From Undaria pinnatifida (lineage: Eukaryota > Sar > Phaeophyceae > Laminariales > Alariaceae): DNA of 64,000 bases. The stretch covers positions 28,610,210-28,674,209 of the forward strand of contig JABAKD010000002.1 in NCBI GenBank assembly GCA_012845835.1. The letters run 5' to 3'. The notes below the pieces were generated by a model. That model saw nothing but the letters and a program-made list of their open reading frames with translations. It did not search any database and had not been told where the DNA came from. The translations under genes were made by a program, and so were the position numbers. This document shows, piece by piece, positions 33,216 to 45,191 of the stretch (its first letter is position 1; each line of letters begins with the position of its first letter).

Positions 33216-34272
33216 CTGCTGTCACGAGTACAACTGCAACCTAACACCTCAGGTATGTGTACTGCTACAGGCTGCCGTACCTGTATTAATAGTAGCGTAA
33301 CTTTCACGACGACCGTCAAATGATCTCCTGCGTTGGTGCATTTCGGGACAGTGCTGTCCCCGATTTTCATTTGTTGCACTCCACGGGTGCACATACTGGT
33401 GGCGCTGCTGTTGGTATTGTCTGCGCATGGTACTACTACTGAAACACACCTGGCGGTGGCCGCGGACTCGCCCATGGTGATCATCGACACCTTCCTCTCC
33501 GTAATCACATCTCCCACCACCCCGCCGCCAAGCTTGTCCATGCCTGCGAACATTGTGCACCACTCGAGGCAAAACACTAGCAATACATCTCGGCTTCTTG
33601 GCAATCAGCGTGCCTTACTGCCCAATACAAGCAGCAGATGCACTCGTCAAACCTGCCGGCTGCCACCTGCCGCAGGCCACACACAAGCAACAAGCAGAAC
33701 GAGGCAATCGCGGCGATGCGGCGTGATAAAACCAAAACAATCATAGCGATTTTCTATTGGTTAATGTATATCGCCACGTATTTCTATTGGACAGTACATT
33801 CACTGGATTAATAATTGAGATTTAGAGATTAGTGCAAAAGCGTGGGTTGACGGCACTTTTTCTCCTTGACGGACGACCGTCAAGGAACTTCCAATACTGA
33901 GTATATTATAATAAGTTGAACATTGTTCTTGGCGGGTCAAAATTACCCGTCACAACCGTCAACTGACACCCTCGAATATCAGCAGAGAGCGTGAGAGAGA
34001 AATCGAAAAAAAAAACGCGATCGGGTTGTTCCGCCGCGCGTGAGCACCTCCATGCTTCCGAGCGACAAAGCGCAAGCAAGAGAGACAAAGGAAAGCCCCC
34101 ACCTATCGGGCTACGCCTTACGTCGTCAAGGTGAACAGAAAGCGAGCGACGACAACGCATCCACAGCGGCCTCCAACGACCAAGGACGCTAGAAACAGGG
34201 AGGAATTTGGTGTTGCGGAAAGGGAAGTGCACAATTGCCACCATCCACAACACGTACGACCCAACTACAGGT

Positions 34273-34535
34273 ATGGGTATGTGGCCGGTTGCGGCAAGCC
34301 GCAATGGGAATGGGAACGGGAAGGGTACCGCCGCAAAGCAGGAGGCGGGGGTGAAAGGCATTGGGATGGTGTTCATGGTCGTGCTGGCTCTGCAGTTCGG
34401 ATTGCAGCCCCTGCTGCAGAAGCTGTGCGTGGACTACGACCGGGTTGACCGAGTGTCTCTGGTGATCACGACGGAGGTGACGAAGATCTTCCTCTGTGCC
34501 TTTGTTATCGTGTCCTCAGGACCAAACGTTTACAG
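34273..34535 (+). CDS. Nucleotide-sugar transporter exon 1
   Basis: Start ATG at 34273; a second ATG two codons later is equally possible. A sequence resembling a splice acceptor (CTACAG) ends just before it, so a 5'UTR intron may exist. A basic Gly/Asn-rich N-terminus precedes TM1. Exon end TACAG/GTGCGA, phase 2. Confidence 0.85.
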
Positions 34536-37500
34536 GTGCGAACCCTACCAATAGATGAATAGCCGTTGTCATAGGCGACACTGCTTGGTGCTGCTTCCAC
34601 AGCGCGTGGCTAGCAAGGGCTTCGTTGCGTGTGAGAGCACACCGGTATCATCATAATCAATCATTCATCTCTTAGGTCGAAGAGCGGCTCAATCTGTCCA
34701 TTATATTTGCCTCTTTGAGTTGTTTTGGGTTTACAGGCAGCAGTGGGTACCCCGATTTGAGCACCCCATATGGCAAGTCAAAAGCCGAAGGAGGCTACGC
34801 GTTGCTCTTGTGTGGGAGTGGGCAATTCGGTCTGGCGGCACATGATGATTTGAATCTAATGCTTTTATCTTGGCGGCGGATGCACGTGCAGTTGTTGTTG
34901 TTGTTGTTGTTGTTGCTGTTGTTTTTGTGCTCACATAAACTCGCATAATCAAGTCCGTGGTCACAGGACAGGCTCCAGTCACTCTGGAGCTGAGGAATAC
35001 CCTAGGGAAAAACACAAACAAACCAAAAGTGATACGCGCATACATCACAGCTGACGTAATTCATGCCTCCGCCAGAAACATATAAAAAGTGAAATCGGAA
35101 GTCAGCCCACGGTGTGCCAGGCCCATACTGGTGCATACGTCTCAGTACTCGCACCTGGAACACCGACTATACCGCTTGCCACCCAGGAAAGACTACCGCG
35201 TGTATAATTCACGAAGTACCTATCACTACGCATACGCACGTCAGATTCAAGTCAATTGGAAATAAAGAACAAAAAAAAAAAAAAAAAAATGAAAGGAAAG
35301 GAAAGAGAAGAAAGCGAAAAAGAAAAGGAAACAAAAGGAAAGACAAGAAAAGCAAGAAGAAACAAGACAAGAAGAGGGAGCAAGGAAAGGAAAAGAGAAA
35401 AAAACGTCATACTAGCAGACCCTGAGAATTGACTAAAGACGGCATTGGGCTCATAGAGGGTGTCAAGTGCATCAATGTCACCAGAGAGAAAACGCAACAT
35501 GGCGAAGAAGTCAGGGCGGCCTTACGCTAACTTGTGACGGCCATTGGAAGGCCCACAAATTTCAAGACGATGATGGCCAGACCCAGACTTCAGTCTCTTG
35601 CCCCCCCTCCCCCCCCTCCCCCCTTCCCCCGGCCGTTTAGAGATGCCGACGGTGGATGGCGCTGCCGCGGCCTTTGCGTGTCGCTCTGCAGCTCTGTGTC
35701 TCTCCGCCTCATGCCATTTCCGCATGAATAACTCGGCGCCCTCCTCTACCCGTCGAAACCATCTGCCGGCCTTCTGAGCAGCCTTTCGCCACCCTTCGAA
35801 CTTCATTCCAAATACCGACATGTCCTTCTTCAGGTTCACCAACCAGTCCTTTTCTTGCCCCCCTGAGTAGCCCTTACCCCCAACAAGCTCCCCATACATC
35901 ACCCTCTGTGGCGGACGCTCCTCCCCCATACGCGAATCTCGCATACAATATCCTCCGTTTGCGCACTATCGCCTCAATGTTCTCGGAAGCTGTCTTGGCA
36001 AGCGCGTCGGCGTATGACAGGGTGTAGTCGTCGCGCTTCCATTTCCGCCATCCGAGGCATCGGAGGAGCATGGAGTGGTGAGCCCGTCGTAGTCTGTCAT
36101 AGTCAGGCTTGTTCGGGCTCCACGTCATGCAACCGTAGTGTCTCGTGTCTCGATCACCCCGGCTTTCAGCAACCGCATCTTCAACCGTAAGCGCACACCC
36201 GGGTGGTCATAGATTTCCATCTTGTACCGCTGGAAGCAAGCCCAGGCCCTCTGAAGACGCGCGTTATTTCAATGTTAAGTTCTCTGCCTTCGGTTATTTT
36301 TTTTTTTTCTCTCACACTTCTACTTTCCAGCTTCTGGACAAGCCGTGGTCACAGGTGTCATCCCTTCTTCCCCCCGGTTCTTGCCTTCAAGTTTTATCGC
36401 GCATAGGGTTCAGCAATCCCACTGCTCGCCGTTATTTCATCGAGTGTTGCTAACTCACGCTCTCGCGCTGTCCGAAAGTCAATTTGTGCTCAAGAAAAAG
36501 TCCCAACGAATTTATACGAGTATGCACTCGGCGGGGCTCGAACTCACGAAACTGACCTACACCAAGCTCGAGGATAACCTGATACGCCACCGGGGCGACC
36601 GGTTCAAATAGCCCCACCCAAGTACACAAACTAGATTGTTTGTATACCTGGCCGGCTGCTTTGATTGTGAACGACACCTTCCCCCCACCTTTGGTTTGCA
36701 GGCGCATGATGTCTGTTTTCGACTCGGAGACCGTAAGCCCGAACGCCGAACAGGCAGTCACGATCACCGTCATCATCCTCTCCAGCCCTTGTCATGATCG
36801 CAATACGATGCCCGCATCGTCAGCGTACAGCATACCCCACAATCTCTGCGCCTCCTCCTCCTCTTCCGCCCGTCGACTTTGCCTGTGCGTCAAGTGCAAT
36901 TCTGCTCGCATTTCTCCTTTCGTTGGAGCTGCACCATGTTGTCCATGATGGCTGCATCAGCGAAGGAGCGTCTCATGGGCACACGCAGTACCGCCGTGAA
37001 AAACATGTACAGCAGTGGCGCGAGCGCACATCCTTGCCTGAGACCTTGCCCCACGTCGAACTTATCCGAGCACTCTCCATCATCCAACCGTATGCATGCT
37101 TGCATGCCGTCGTGGAATTGGCGGATGACGGCGAGCATTCTCGGTGGCACGCCAAAATGAGCAAGGACGTCCCACAGAAGGGTTCGGTCGGCGGAGTCAT
37201 ATGCCTTGATAAGGTCGATAAAGCACAAGTACAAGGGGGTGTCCTTCTCCCGCGCTAGTTCCTGCAGTCGTCGTACTACGACCATCATGTCAATCGTCGA
37301 GCGTTGGGGTCTGAACCCACACTGTTCCTCCGACAGAATGTTCTCGCGTTCGCAGTAGTCACTCAGGCGACCCGCGATGACTTTGAGGAGTGCTTTGCCG
37401 GCGTGGGCCACGAGGGAGCTGCCACTATAATTGCCACAGTCCGTCCGATATTTCTTCTTGTGAAGCGCCTTAATTGTTGCATCTTTCCATTGTTGCGGCA

Positions 37501-40500
37501 CGCCACCTCCCCTCCACATAGCGACGATGATATCGTGGAGCTTTCCGAGCATGTCCAATTCTCTTTCGTCGGCCAAGACCTTCAAGAGCTCTGCCGGGAG
37601 ACCATCGGGCCCTCCCGCCTTTCGGTTCGCCAACGCACGGATCGCCTCCTCTACTTCGTACCTAGACAGGACATCGTCCAGTGGTCTGCACGGGGGCCAC
37701 TGCTGAAGCTCGTCCACAATGCTCGGGTCAAGGGTCGGCGACTTGGTGTTAAGCAGTTAAACTACCTCACCCACCGCTCTCGGATGAGGGCATTATCACG
37801 CAGCAATCGACCCTCCTCGTCATGTACCGCGAGTTAAACGTCCTCTTCCCTTTCGCATCCATCCCCGTTAGGTGTTTGTGGAAGCCAAACTGATCAGCTT
37901 CTCGGATACGCCCTTCGAGTTGGCTGACATAATCTTCGAAGAACTTCAGTACAGCTTCCGCCCGTGTGCGTTTCAGCTGTCTGGTGGTCGCCTTCAAGGC
38001 TCGCCGTAGATCACGATCGTGTGGAGCACAACGGACCCGTTTCCTTGCGTCTTCCCTATCCTGCCATCGTGCATTCAACTCCGCTTTCGTCTCCTCGGTC
38101 GAACACCAGCCCCTCGTTACTTGTTTGCGCCGAGTAGGGGGCGCTATGTCGGCCGCATTCGACAGTAGCGTCTGGGTCAGTAGTGAGGCCATGTCATCAA
38201 CGCCTCCGGCATTAGTACCGGGTATCGGGGAGGCAAGCTTGACTGCTATCGCTTCTTGGAAATTCATCCGGAGATGCGGGTCCGCCATTAATCTTGGTAG
38301 GTCAATAGCTCGCCCGTTCTTGATGACTATCTTTGGACGATTTGGTCCGATACGGCCCAAAAGGCGAATATTTCCGAATACGATGTTATGGTCCGCCTCA
38401 GCATTCTCCCTGGGGGGGTCCGCACAGTGGCATTACGTATCAATCGTCTATCCACTTGCCGTGTCAGTGTGTAGTCAAGCCTGTTCTGGGCCTTTCCTCG
38501 GTTAGGACTCTGAAACGTGTACGATATACCACGAGCAGGTGTAGCATAGCACGTGTTGAGGAGGGCGAGTTTGTTACTATCAATAGTTGCGTGAATCAAT
38601 AGTCGCTCTCCGTTGTCGTTCAGTTCGTCACGTCCGTATGCACGTATTACCTTACTGTCGGTTCACCCGATCCCTATCATGGCTGTACGAGCATTTGCGT
38701 CCATCAGGACAAGGAGGTGGTCCCTACTGGGTACCCCCTTGACCCCCTCGTCGAGTGAACTCCAAAAGTAATCCTTTTCGCTGGTGCTCTTGTCGAGAGT
38801 AAGAGCATAGTCTACAATGAAAGACACACCGTTTGATTTCCCTTTGAGTTGGATGCGAACCTTCATCAATCTAGCACTGATGCACTCAACCGCAACGTCG
38901 CCCTTATCCATCCCTGCCACGATAGACTCTCTAACAGCTAAGCATACCCCGTGGTTCCCCTTCTTCTCGTGTTTTCCTCCGTCTGCTCCTGAGCAAAACA
39001 CAACATACCCCCGCCGCCGTAGCAGCACTTTGTCCATCGCACCTCACCTCCCGCAACCCTATGATATCACAACCTGCGTCCTCGCAAGTCTTCAGTATCA
39101 CCTCCGCGTGGCCTATGCCGTCCGTGCCCTTGAAAGCAAGTGTGCGAACGTTGTACGTACCCACGAGGAGTTCCCCCGCTCTCGACCTAGCCCTTGCATC
39201 TGTTCGTAGTTTCTGAGCAGCCCTTCGAAATCTCCTGCGTCTCCTCTTCTTTCGAGCGTCCGATTTACTCCCTTCCACCCTCCGTTTTTCCCAAACAGAG
39301 TATTTCCCTCTGTCCGTCTCCCTTCGCCCAGCCCGGTTCTTGCCTGAGGGGCAACGTGAAGGGGGCAGCAGTCCCGACACGCGACGTCCATCTCCTTCCC
39401 GACGTTGGTGATTACCCACGTTGGGCTCGATCCTCTCTTCTCTATTCGATACAAGCCCCACGCTTTCCGCGGCGGTGACGCGACACTATGTCCGCAGTCA
39501 AGGCTGCTGCGTAAAAATATTCCGCGAGGGACTTTTTTGCCTTGTCGCTGGCTTTCACCGCCGGCCCGGCCATACCCGAGCACTAGTTCAGCGACCGAGT
39601 ACGCTCGACGCAACACACCCCCTCAGGGGCCCTGGCACGTTTTGGGGAAGCCTCAGGCCCGAGCATTACCCCGGCCGGGGAGCAGCCGAGGGGAGGCCCT
39701 AAGCACTCTAGGACTATCTTGTACGCAGTACGCACTGCTGTGTTTAGTGTTTTGTGTCCGTGTCCAAACGTCCAAACGAGATCGAGCAGACTGCTGGTGT
39801 GACACGAATCACGTGCAGAGAACCTCGAGGAAATGACAAAATGACCTCGTGAATTATTCAAGGGCCTTGCTCCGCGGGCGGCTGACGCCGCCGGCTGCGC
39901 TCGCGCAAGCAAAAATACCACTAATGGTGAACGGGGCAGAAAGAAGAGGCCCATGGTTTGGTGCAGCTGATCATGGTAAGAGGGGTTGTTTGTGCAGAGC
40001 TGATTGCCCTGTGCTGTGCTGTGCTGTGCTGTGCTGTGCTGTGCTGTGCTGTGCTGTGCTGTGCTGTGCTGTGCTGTGCTGTGCTGTGCTGTGCTGTGCT
40101 GTGCTGTGCTGTGCTGTGCTGTGCTGTGCTGTGTGGTTGTTGGCGATGTCACGTTCTGATCGGCGGCGTACAGGTGTAGTTTGCGAAGGAAAAAAAACTT
40201 AAAGAGAACCACCTGAGAGAACCGAGAGGACAATCAAATGAAGAAGGCAGATAGACGAGAACACCCGTACATACCGGTATCTGGTACCTGGTAGTTCGCA
40301 TGACACTTGGTACTGTACTGGTATTTTGGAAAAAACGCGCATCGTAGCACGGCACAGCACCGCACGGCACCGCACGGCGCTGCGGAGCTATAGTTGGGCT
40401 GAACTGAGCTGGAGTGCACTTTTAGTGAGTCAACAATGTAGTACCGATACCTGCTATGATACTTCGAATGATACCTGACATTGTACGAAATAGTAAGTGC

Positions 40501-43500
40501 ATCAAAGCACGAAGAACTGCACAGCACGGCGCAGCGCCGCACAGTACCGCACGGCAGGGCACGGCACCGCACTGCACCGCACGGCGCTGCGCTGCTGAGC
40601 TGGCGCTGAGGTGCATTGTTGAGCTGAATGCTTGGAATGATACCTGGCACTGTACGAAACAGTAAGTACAGCAAAACACGCAGCACGGCACATGACGGCG
40701 CAGCACCGCACAGTACCGTACCGCACGGCACGGCTCGGCACTGCACGGCGCTTGGCTGCTGAGCTAGCGCTGCGTTGCGCTGCTGAGCTGAGCTGAGCTG
40801 ATGGTGAGCCAAGCTCAGCTCAGCTGCGACCTGGTATGAACTTCGTGCAACTACCAAAATAAAGGTGAAGGAAGATGTCAAAGAAAAGCTGGGCCGTTCC
40901 GCAAGTGATGGAAGGAGGCGGTGTCAAAGTGGGAGGTCTTGAGAGGCCAGAGATTTTCCAGCCGAGCCCTCTCGGAAAAAGGACAACAGTAATTAGGGGT
41001 AGAAGCACAGTCGTATTGTATCGTTGAGTGAGTATTTGATGGCACTCGTATAAGACGCAAGTCGTTGAGAGTCAGCCATGCTAACATGGTATGACCCTGA
41101 CGAGCGACACAACCAGTCGTAGTGCTTCTGCGCTGCTGCAGCAAGTTGCAGGGACAAGGAAGGGTGGATTGTGACATGGTCGTAGCCTTGGATGAGAGGC
41201 GGACTCCCAAAGCCGAGGTGGTAGGTGAAAACCAGTGAGTACGTGTGGCTGTCGCATATACCAGGGTATGTATGTGAGTAACGGCAGCCGTGCCCCAAGC
41301 TCCCGTCTCTGTGTACGTCAGTAGTCACGGTGCATGTGTATGTGCTTGGTGAACAGCAGCAGGAGATGAACCACGACATTTCACAACACTAACACGTCCA
41401 ATGCAACCACCACAAGACACATTATCGGTCCTCCTGCCGGGGATACGAAGCATACGGCAGCAGCAAAAGCAGTGTACGAAGCTCAAACTCGTACATATCG
41501 TTGGAACGCCCGTTTTCCCCCTTTGGACTTACGACGCCCCCAGCGTGTCTAGTCAACCCCCTCCCGAAGGGGAACCTTGTACGCACGTGTAGTATGATGG
41601 TCACGGCCACGGAGTGCTTATCGATTGTCGGATTATCCGGTCCTGACGTCCAAAATTGCACAAGGTAACGTCGCAAAGATGTGTTTCATGTATAGGGTAT
41701 GTAATGTGGGGCTCCCGGGTAGCCTACCCCGGGTATTGGTGTACCAACGGCTATGAATGTTACCGCCCCACAATACCATACCCATCGGTAATGCTACATA
41801 CAAGGTGCCTTTCGATCGAGATACTGTGCCCAGGTAGTCGGGTAGGTTTAGCATAGCGCCGAATACCTGCCATACCCGCATGATATTTACCCGGGCTCCT
41901 ACCCTCGAGTACAGCAGTAGAACCGGGTGCCCGTATACATTGTAGGGAGGCGGGGGCCTATGGTCATGCGACTACGGCTATGAATGAAATGAGTACGCCC
42001 CGCCCCCCGCCCCCCCCCCAATACCATACCGATCGATACTACTACACACCTTGCGATCGAGATACTGCTGTTGTACCAGGGTAATATGTTAGCTTTCGTA
42101 TTTGATACAACTCCGTACAGCGGTACCCGCAAAACTACCTGACAGGCACGTTTTACTAGTGGCTTGTAAATTAGCGCTTCCACACAGATTAGTTTTTTCC
42201 TCATATCGTTTAGTCGAGTATGGATATTAATGTTGGTAAGCAACTAAATATAAATAAAGGAGTTGCTTTGATTATTGCTTATTTACTTATTTGATATGCA
42301 TAGCGTTTTAGTATAGCATACTAGAACCCTTATGGATAGGTATATTTGAAATCTTAGTATGGTCATACTAAAAACCCAACCCACACGATCCAACCCATAC
42401 GAATTGTAAGCGCACAATTTTTATTGTATAGGGTTTACAATGTCCATGTTAAAACCTACCTGATGTACACTTAATTTGTAAGGGGTTTAGTACTCTGTAC
42501 CAAAATCCTTGCCGCTAAAGTAAGCGAAAAAGCAAGGCCCAGTTGCTTTGATCATGCTTACAATAATCAAGCCAGAAAAGGCGTATTTAAGCATGTTTTT
42601 CTAAGTTGCTTACAAACACTACGAGTAGTGGTTAACACTGTGGATATTAATGAAACATTCCACTCTCCCAATTTTAATACTATGGTTCGATACCTAATGC
42701 GGCACCTATATCGTATTGTCTCCCTTGGAAGTGGATAACAAATAGTTTCTTGAATTTTATTAAACTGTTTTAAATGCGCCAGCTTTGTGTTCGACCAGTT
42801 GAGTGGTCGATACTCAGCTTGAAATACACGACGCACCTAGACTAAAAACCTTCACCCACATCTCCACCCACCCGCGACGATCGTTCCGTTAAACAGGCCA
42901 ATGATTGCCTCGTGGACGCTGAAGGGAAGCCTTGCCACGGCTGCGATTCCAGCAGCGGTGTACGCCGTGCAGAACTGCCTCTCCCAGGTGGCCTACGTAA
43001 ACCTAGACTCCCTTACATTCAACCTCCTCAACCAGACCAAGACTCTCTTCGCAGCGCTATGCCTGTACCTCGTCATGGGCAAAAAACAGTCGCCACAGCA
43101 GCTGGTAGCCCTCTCCTTCCTTCTCGTGGCGGCCCTGATTCTCAACGCGAGCGGCGAAGGAGGCGGGAAAAACGTCTCTTCCTCTAGCGAAGCGGCAGCG
43201 GCGGAGGGGAACCCCACGGAGGCGATGGCGGCCCTGGCGTCGTCGGCGGCTGCTACCCGTTTTTGGCTCGGAGTGCTTCCTGTCGTGGGGGCAGCGCTGC
43301 TGTCCGGCCTCGCCGGGGCGTTGACCCAGCGCACTCTGCAGCGGAGCGGCCGTAATGCGTCCCAGCTGTCTCTAGAGCTCGCTGTGTACGGCGTCGGAAC
43401 GCTGCTGCTGACGTCGGGGTATTGGTTTGGTGGGCCTGATGTGCTCGGGAAGGAGTGGCGGCGGGATTTCTTCCGGGGATGGACGCCGTGGACTTGGCTG

Positions 43501-44948
43501 CCGGTGCTCAGTCAGGCTGCTGGTGGGCTGTTGGTCGGTCAGGTATGTGTGCATTCACCGTGCTTTTGTTTTCGTTTTTTTCGGCTTTTGGAGTTTTCGC
43601 GTGGCTAGCTATTTGAACCTGTTTAGGGCTGCACACGGCCGTTTCGGGGCCAAATTGCTTGGAATTTGATTTGTATGTATACGCACAGAGAGGGGCTAGG
43701 TTTAAAAGCCCGTCGTAACACGCCGCTCTTATCTCCGTGTCGCTCTATTATCAGATTAGGCATCATACAGGTTTTAGTATGGGCGCTACAGTCATATAGG
43801 TTTTGGTATAGACGTCACAAGGCGTGACAATCCGGCTTGACCGCTCTTAAGTCGGTTTTCTCTTGAGATGGACGCTCTTAAATCGAATACCCTACTGTAT
43901 GTGTTTTGTACAACGCAGCAGTAACGGGGTCAACGTTGACGCCTTTAGAAATGCACCCCCGCCTAGGACAACGCTTTATTTTTTTTTGGCGGGGTGGGTT
44001 TGAGGGCAGTGACAGGGTAGAGAGATGTCCCGCCGACTTGCCTCTCCACTCGACGGTCGAATGATCCGGCGGGTGGCGAAGCGAAGAATGGCCTCAAGCT
44101 GTGATTGGTCATCTGCTACCGGCGCTTTCATTGTTTTCGGCACTAATATTCCGAAAGCACCGCGCAAAGCGGAAGATGATTGCCGTTACGAAGCGTTCCT
44201 TGCAGGGTGTAAGTTCCATGGGTGGTTCGTTGCGCGTGCGATTAGTAGCATTTTGGTATCATACCACAGCCACCATTCCTCGATCCCCAACACCCCCCCC
44301 CCGCCCCGCCCGCCCTTCCCTATCGTGTTATTTTCCAAACCATTATCAATGCGTCGAACAGGTAACAAAGCACGCAGGGAGCGTTTCGAAGGGGTTCGCG
44401 TTGATTGGAGGCATTTTCGTCACCGCCACTGTGCAAAGATCTATGGAGAGATCAGCCCTCACATCGGTAAGATAAGCCAACAATTAGACAACGCTCGTCG
44501 TTCCCACCCCCAAAAGCGAACCCAAGCTACTCTTGCTGATCTCAACGAGTTACCAGTCCGACAATAAATGTAAACTTGGTATAAACACTTACAAAATGTG
44601 CCGAAACTCCGAGATCTTAGACAGGGGATGATAAGCAAATATCCCCGATTCAACCACCGGATGTTTCAAGTCGTTCTTTTTGTGTGCATGGTGGTGCGGT
44701 TATGGACAACTCTTAGGTGTATGATAGCTTTACCGCATGAACAGCCGTTCTAGCTCCTTTTAACAAAGCGCTGCCGATCAACCTCACACTCTTATCGTTT
44801 CAACGCGCGCCGTCATGTCACGACCCCCCCCGGCTTTCTCATCCGTCGACAGGCGCACTGGATCGCTGCGGTGCTCGTTGCTGGAGGCACATATCTGCAC
44901 TCCAGCTACCCCCATCGTCCGCAGAAGGAGGCTGGAAAAGTTGCGTGA
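34273..44948 (+). CDS. Nucleotide-sugar transporter, SLC35A / UDP-galactose transporter type (4 exons)
   Basis: Members are Golgi or ER multi-pass antiporters that bring UDP- or CMP-sugars into the lumen in exchange for the nucleoside monophosphate. Four exons (34273-34535, 42897-43542, 44362-44466, 44853-44948) join in frame for about 369 residues, a normal length. Hydrophobic segments: [20 protein letters not shown] (about residues 29-48), [119 protein letters not shown] and [11 protein letters not shown]. Family marks are IPA.vYa.QN.l..va..NLDs.tf...nQ.Kt and [13 protein letters not shown]. A Ser/Ala-rich loop (about 167-200) is an addition. Intron 1 is 8.36 kb and contains a LINE; it is the only LINE copy in the window. 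The substrate cannot be told from sequence alone. Confidence 0.92.
34885..35020 (-). repeat. Repeat family F, right arm of the inverted pair
   Basis: (GTT)n, then ACTCGCATAATCAAGTCCGT, GGTCACAGGACAGGCTCCAG and TCACTCTGGAGCTGAGG, the reverse complement of 33105-33215. The pair encloses exon 1 of the transporter. A third diverged copy is at 49030-49120. Confidence 0.8.
35268..35405 (+). repeat. Purine-rich tract
   Basis: A run of about 20 A followed by (GAAAGG/GAAGAAA)n of about 110 bases on the plus strand. It adjoins the 3' side of the LINE; no protein is implied. Confidence 0.85.
35410..36297 (-). mobile_element. 3' part of the same LINE, separated by a SINE insertion
   Basis: The minus strand carries [87 protein letters not shown] and [20 protein letters not shown]. 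This is the C-terminal region that normally follows the RT domain. It continues the protein broken at 36607, so the two pieces are one element split by the SINE at 36298-36606. Downstream is a purine-rich stretch (35270-35405), which is T-rich in the element's own sense. Confidence 0.88.
36298..36606 (-). mobile_element. tRNA-derived SINE inserted in the LINE
   Basis: On the minus strand the head starts CCGGTCGCCCCGGTGGCG. It has an A box TGGCGTATCAGG (11 of 12 to TRGCNNAGYNGG) and a B box GAGTTCGAGCCC about 50 bases on. An unrelated body follows and ends in a 13-base A run at about 36299-36311. This tRNA-like head with a poly-A tail is the standard SINE structure. Three other copies are in the window. 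No clear target duplication was found. Confidence 0.82.
36607..39650 (-). mobile_element. Non-LTR retrotransposon (LINE), endonuclease and reverse transcriptase, degenerate
   Basis: Read on the minus strand. An apurinic-type endonuclease begins at about 39200 ([11 protein letters not shown], then IIGLREVR), continues through [12 protein letters not shown] and VLMDANART, and ends with [14 protein letters not shown] at about 38440. A linker leads to a reverse transcriptase at 37717-36890 with [28 protein letters not shown] and [15 protein letters not shown]. The catalytic YADD is at 36816-36827, followed by [13 protein letters not shown] and KAAGQVYKQ. Frame changes near 39040, 38380, 37740, 36880 and 36790 show it is a dead copy. 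It sits in the first intron of the transporter, opposite in orientation. The 5' limit is approximate. Confidence 0.93.
40011..40133 (+). repeat. (GTGCT)24 pentanucleotide microsatellite
   Basis: 24 uninterrupted perfect units of GTGCT from 40011 to 40130 plus GTG. In intron 1 of the transporter. Its purity in otherwise degenerate DNA suggests recent expansion or polymerase slippage. Confidence 0.98.
40290..40830 (+). repeat. GC-rich tandem units of about 180-200 bases
   Basis: Three units with AATGATACCTGRCAYTGTAC, GAAAYAGTAAGT and a (CACGGCACCG)n-like stretch, ending GCTGCTGAGCT. (GAGCT)n-like runs follow. It lies 160 bases from the (GTGCT)24 tract and shares its pentamer flavour. Confidence 0.75.
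41735..42095 (+). repeat. Tandem duplication around CAATACCATACC
   Basis: AACGGCTATGAATG, CAATACCATACCCATCGGTA and GATCGAGATACTG at 41745-41830 recur at 41980-42070. CCTATGGTCATGCGACTACG at 41960 also recurs at 3340 and, inverted, at 60595. Confidence 0.65.
42897..43542 (+). CDS. Nucleotide-sugar transporter exon 2 (core)
   Basis: Acceptor AACAG at 42892-42896, donor CAG/GTATGT at 43543. Its first base completes AG-G (Arg). It holds the most diagnostic part, [20 protein letters not shown] and [20 protein letters not shown], plus four more membrane helices. Confidence 0.94.
44362..44466 (+). CDS. Nucleotide-sugar transporter exon 3
   Basis: 35 codons, phase 0, acceptor ACAG and donor GTAAGA. 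It encodes [20 protein letters not shown] then [18 protein letters not shown]35A proteins have 'VvKyAdnilKGFats.si..s' here. Confidence 0.9.
44853..44948 (+). CDS. Nucleotide-sugar transporter terminal exon
   Basis: Acceptor GACAG, phase 0. It encodes [20 protein letters not shown] then [11 protein letters not shown] and TGA at 44946-44948. It supplies the last membrane helix and a short basic cytosolic tail, as in SLC35A. Confidence 0.88.
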   Translation, partial: AHWIAAVLVAGGTYLHSSYPHRPQKEAGKVA

Positions 44949-44985
44949 TGGAAACCCGTGGTTGTCTACACCCCGAGTTGTATTG

Positions 44986-45191
44986 TTTTGCTGCTTTGGC
45001 AGTTTTGTGGATCACTTGAGGGTTGGCGTAACCGCGCGGAGGTTGTGGAGCCGATTTGTTCCTCCTTTCAGCGAAAACTGGGCGATAAATTATTTTGCTG
45101 CTTTGGCAGTTTTGTGGATCAGTTGAGGGTTGGCATAACCGCGCGGAGATTGTGGAGCTGAGCTCCTCCTTTCAGCGAAAACTGGGCGATA
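44986..45191 (+). repeat. Tandem duplication, unit about 103 bases
   Basis: TTTTGCTGCTTTGGCAGTTT, TGTGGATCASTTGAGGGTTG and TTTCAGCGAAAACTGGGCGA TAA occur twice. It lies 40 bases downstream of the transporter stop codon. Confidence 0.93.

Larger units (their letters stand above)
26859..34272. other. Non-coding stretch between PRMT7-like and transporter genes
   Basis: I found no exon I can support here, although the missing first exon of PRMT7 should lie in it and, reading the other way, so should the promoter of the transporter. It contains repeat family B (30683), the CACGCCTTA units (29795), an inverted family B fragment (32660) and the left arm of family F. An A-box-like GATTGGCGCAGTGGGTTGG at 30183 lacks a matching B box. 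Frames such as 30193-30669 have no recognisable domain. Confidence 0.6.

Noticed and set aside
39583-40233. 216-residue frame with [13 protein letters not shown] repeats
   Set aside because: Produced by the (GTGCT)24 tract read on the minus strand.
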